Source: Hellea sp.
GTDB lineage: Bacteria; Pseudomonadota; Alphaproteobacteria; Caulobacterales; Maricaulaceae
DNA length: 44,060 nt
Assembly (NCBI GenBank): GCA_014238285.1
Contig: JABABK010000010.1
Coordinates: forward strand, 1-44,060
Direction: 5' to 3'
Shown: piece after piece, positions 43,218 to 44,060 of the stretch
Layout of the letters: each line of letters opens with the position of its first letter
Numbering within the stretch: the first letter of the stretch is position 1
The notes under the pieces: generated by a model
What the model was told of the DNA's origin: nothing
The model's input: the letters and a program-made list of their open reading frames with translations, nothing else
Databases searched by the model: none
Made by a program: the position numbers and the translations under genes

Positions 43218-44030
43218 TTAATCTTCGTCTTCATTCCACATCCCGTCAGGATCTCCGGGATATTGTCCGATATGGCTACCGTGCCCTTGATAACCGAGCA
43301 AGCGCGGAATTGGTTGATCAAAGCTATGAACTAACTCTTTTGGGTGCATCAGAGTGTAATTAACCTCTGGTTTCAGCCAGCCAAGACTATAGGTGTTTAT
43401 CAATGCAGCACGAGGGGCTTGCGAGCGATTGGCACCGCCGCCATGCCAAGTCTGACCTAAATATAGCAGCACTGACCCTTTGGGCATGACAGCTTGACCA
43501 ACATCTTCTTCGCGAATGGTAAACGGCTCAAGTTTGCGGCGCGGGTTTATAGCAACATGGGTCGCGCCGTTCTCTTTGGTAAAATCATCCAGCGCCCAAA
43601 GCGCGCTAAACTGCACATTGATTCCTGGCATAGACAGCGGATAAATTTCATCATCTCTGTGCAGTTCTTGCGCTGTTTCTCCGGGATGAATTTCGATCCC
43701 AGTTGTGCTACCAAGTTGATAGTTAACACATTGATCCAGCAATATCGCGTCAGCTATTTCCATAATACGGCTATGGCCAATAATATCCGCCGCGCTTCGA
43801 GAATAAGCTAAAACGCGACTAAGCCGTAAAGTACTAAACCCGTTAAATTCACTTTCTGACGATTTTCCTTGTGCATCAAAATGAGGGCGTAATTCTTTAC
43901 GTACACTATCAGCCAATTCATCACTGACTTGATTGCGGATGATTGCCCCGCCGACGTGACGAAGGGCTTTGACGATCTCATCTGTTGACGAGTTTTTATC
44001 AAACGTCGGAAGGGTTGGTGTCTTGCTCAT
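43218..44030 (-). CDS. Phytanoyl-CoA dioxygenase (PhyH)-like 2-oxoglutarate oxygenase
   Basis: A 270-residue protein. The iron-binding triad is His124-x-Asp126 (ELHRDDEIYP) and His196 (GQTWHGGGANRS), with Arg207 (APRAALINTYSLGWL) as the expected 2-oxoglutarate contact; VQFSALWALDDFTKENGATHVAINP is the core strand pair of the PhyH family. These enzymes hydroxylate or halogenate small molecules such as phytanoyl-CoA, ectoine, or natural-product intermediates. GAGGTAA lies seven bases before the ATG. It is the first visible gene of the minus-strand operon. The promoter probably lies beyond or at the right edge of the window. The substrate is unknown, and CoA dependence is not shown. Confidence 0.88.
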   Translation of the reverse strand: MSKTPTLPTFDKNSSTDEIVKALRHVGGAIIRNQVSDELADSVRKELRPHFDAQGKSSESEFNGFSTLRLSRVLAYSRSAADIIGHSRIMEIADAILLDQCVNYQLGSTTGIEIHPGETAQELHRDDEIYPLSMPGINVQFSALWALDDFTKENGATHVAINPRRKLEPFTIREEDVGQAVMPKGSVLLYLGQTWHGGGANRSQAPRAALINTYSLGWLKPEVNYTLMHPKELVHSFDQPIPRLLGYQGHGSHIGQYPGDPDGMWNEDED

Positions 44031-44060
44031 CGACTTACCTCACGAATTAGCTTCAAAAAT

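Overview
The window reads as chromosomal DNA of a free-living, probably marine alphaproteobacterium with moderate GC content, perhaps of the Hyphomonadaceae/Maricaulales/Caulobacterales kind. This placement is inference. It rests on a large TonB-dependent receptor, neutral ceramidase, a TPR-sulfotransferase, an OxyR with both redox cysteines, a TTAACCAT motif pair (the CtrA-type half site) before a tolC-like gene, and intergenic palindromes of the type '...CTGGGTCCCGTG..CACGGGATGA' that are common in alphaproteobacteria. No rRNA, tRNA, CRISPR, integrase, transposase or phage gene was seen, and no gap without a gene exceeds 300 bases.

Layout. 1-8.9 kb: the end of a secreted protein with a duplicated module, a SnoaL-like protein, a LysM-5'-nucleotidase, an endonuclease/exonuclease/phosphatase-fold protein, succinate-semialdehyde dehydrogenase, neutral ceramidase and a TetR regulator. 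8.9-16.5 kb: an M24 peptidase, a small membrane protein, catalase-peroxidase KatG with a Fur/PerR-like palindrome in its promoter, an SRPBCC protein, an SDR, OxyR with a palindrome over its start codon, and GalE. 16.6-18.7 kb: a TolC-like protein and a lipoprotein. 18.7-26.8 kb: a TetR regulator divergent from an atuA-atuC-atuE-atuF-like acyl-CoA carboxylase operon. Two different intergenic repeat elements lie inside this operon, which ends with a TIGR03084-like protein.

26.8-37.8 kb is the most suggestive region. A plus-strand operon (GNAT, two overlapping CrtI/PYROXD2-like flavoproteins, a GcvT-like folate methyltransferase) converges on a minus-strand set (TonB receptor, then a Rieske oxygenase with the Glu variant of the bridging residue, then an MFS transporter). 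An agmatinase-family hydrolase is divergent from the GNAT gene. The promoter regions of the two converging sets share the exact palindromic word TGTGATCACAA. I propose they form one regulon for uptake, oxidation and demethylation of an unidentified methylated amine or betaine-type compound.

38.0-44.0 kb holds an aspartyl/asparaginyl-hydroxylase-like protein overlapping a propeller-like protein. These converge on a minus-strand series: a phytanoyl-CoA-dioxygenase-like protein, a TPR-sulfotransferase, an unrecognised protein and an FKBP-type lipoprotein. Two different 2-oxoglutarate oxygenases, a sulfotransferase and a prolyl isomerase next to a TonB receptor suggest modification of a peptide, lipid or small molecule, but the substrate cannot be read from sequence.
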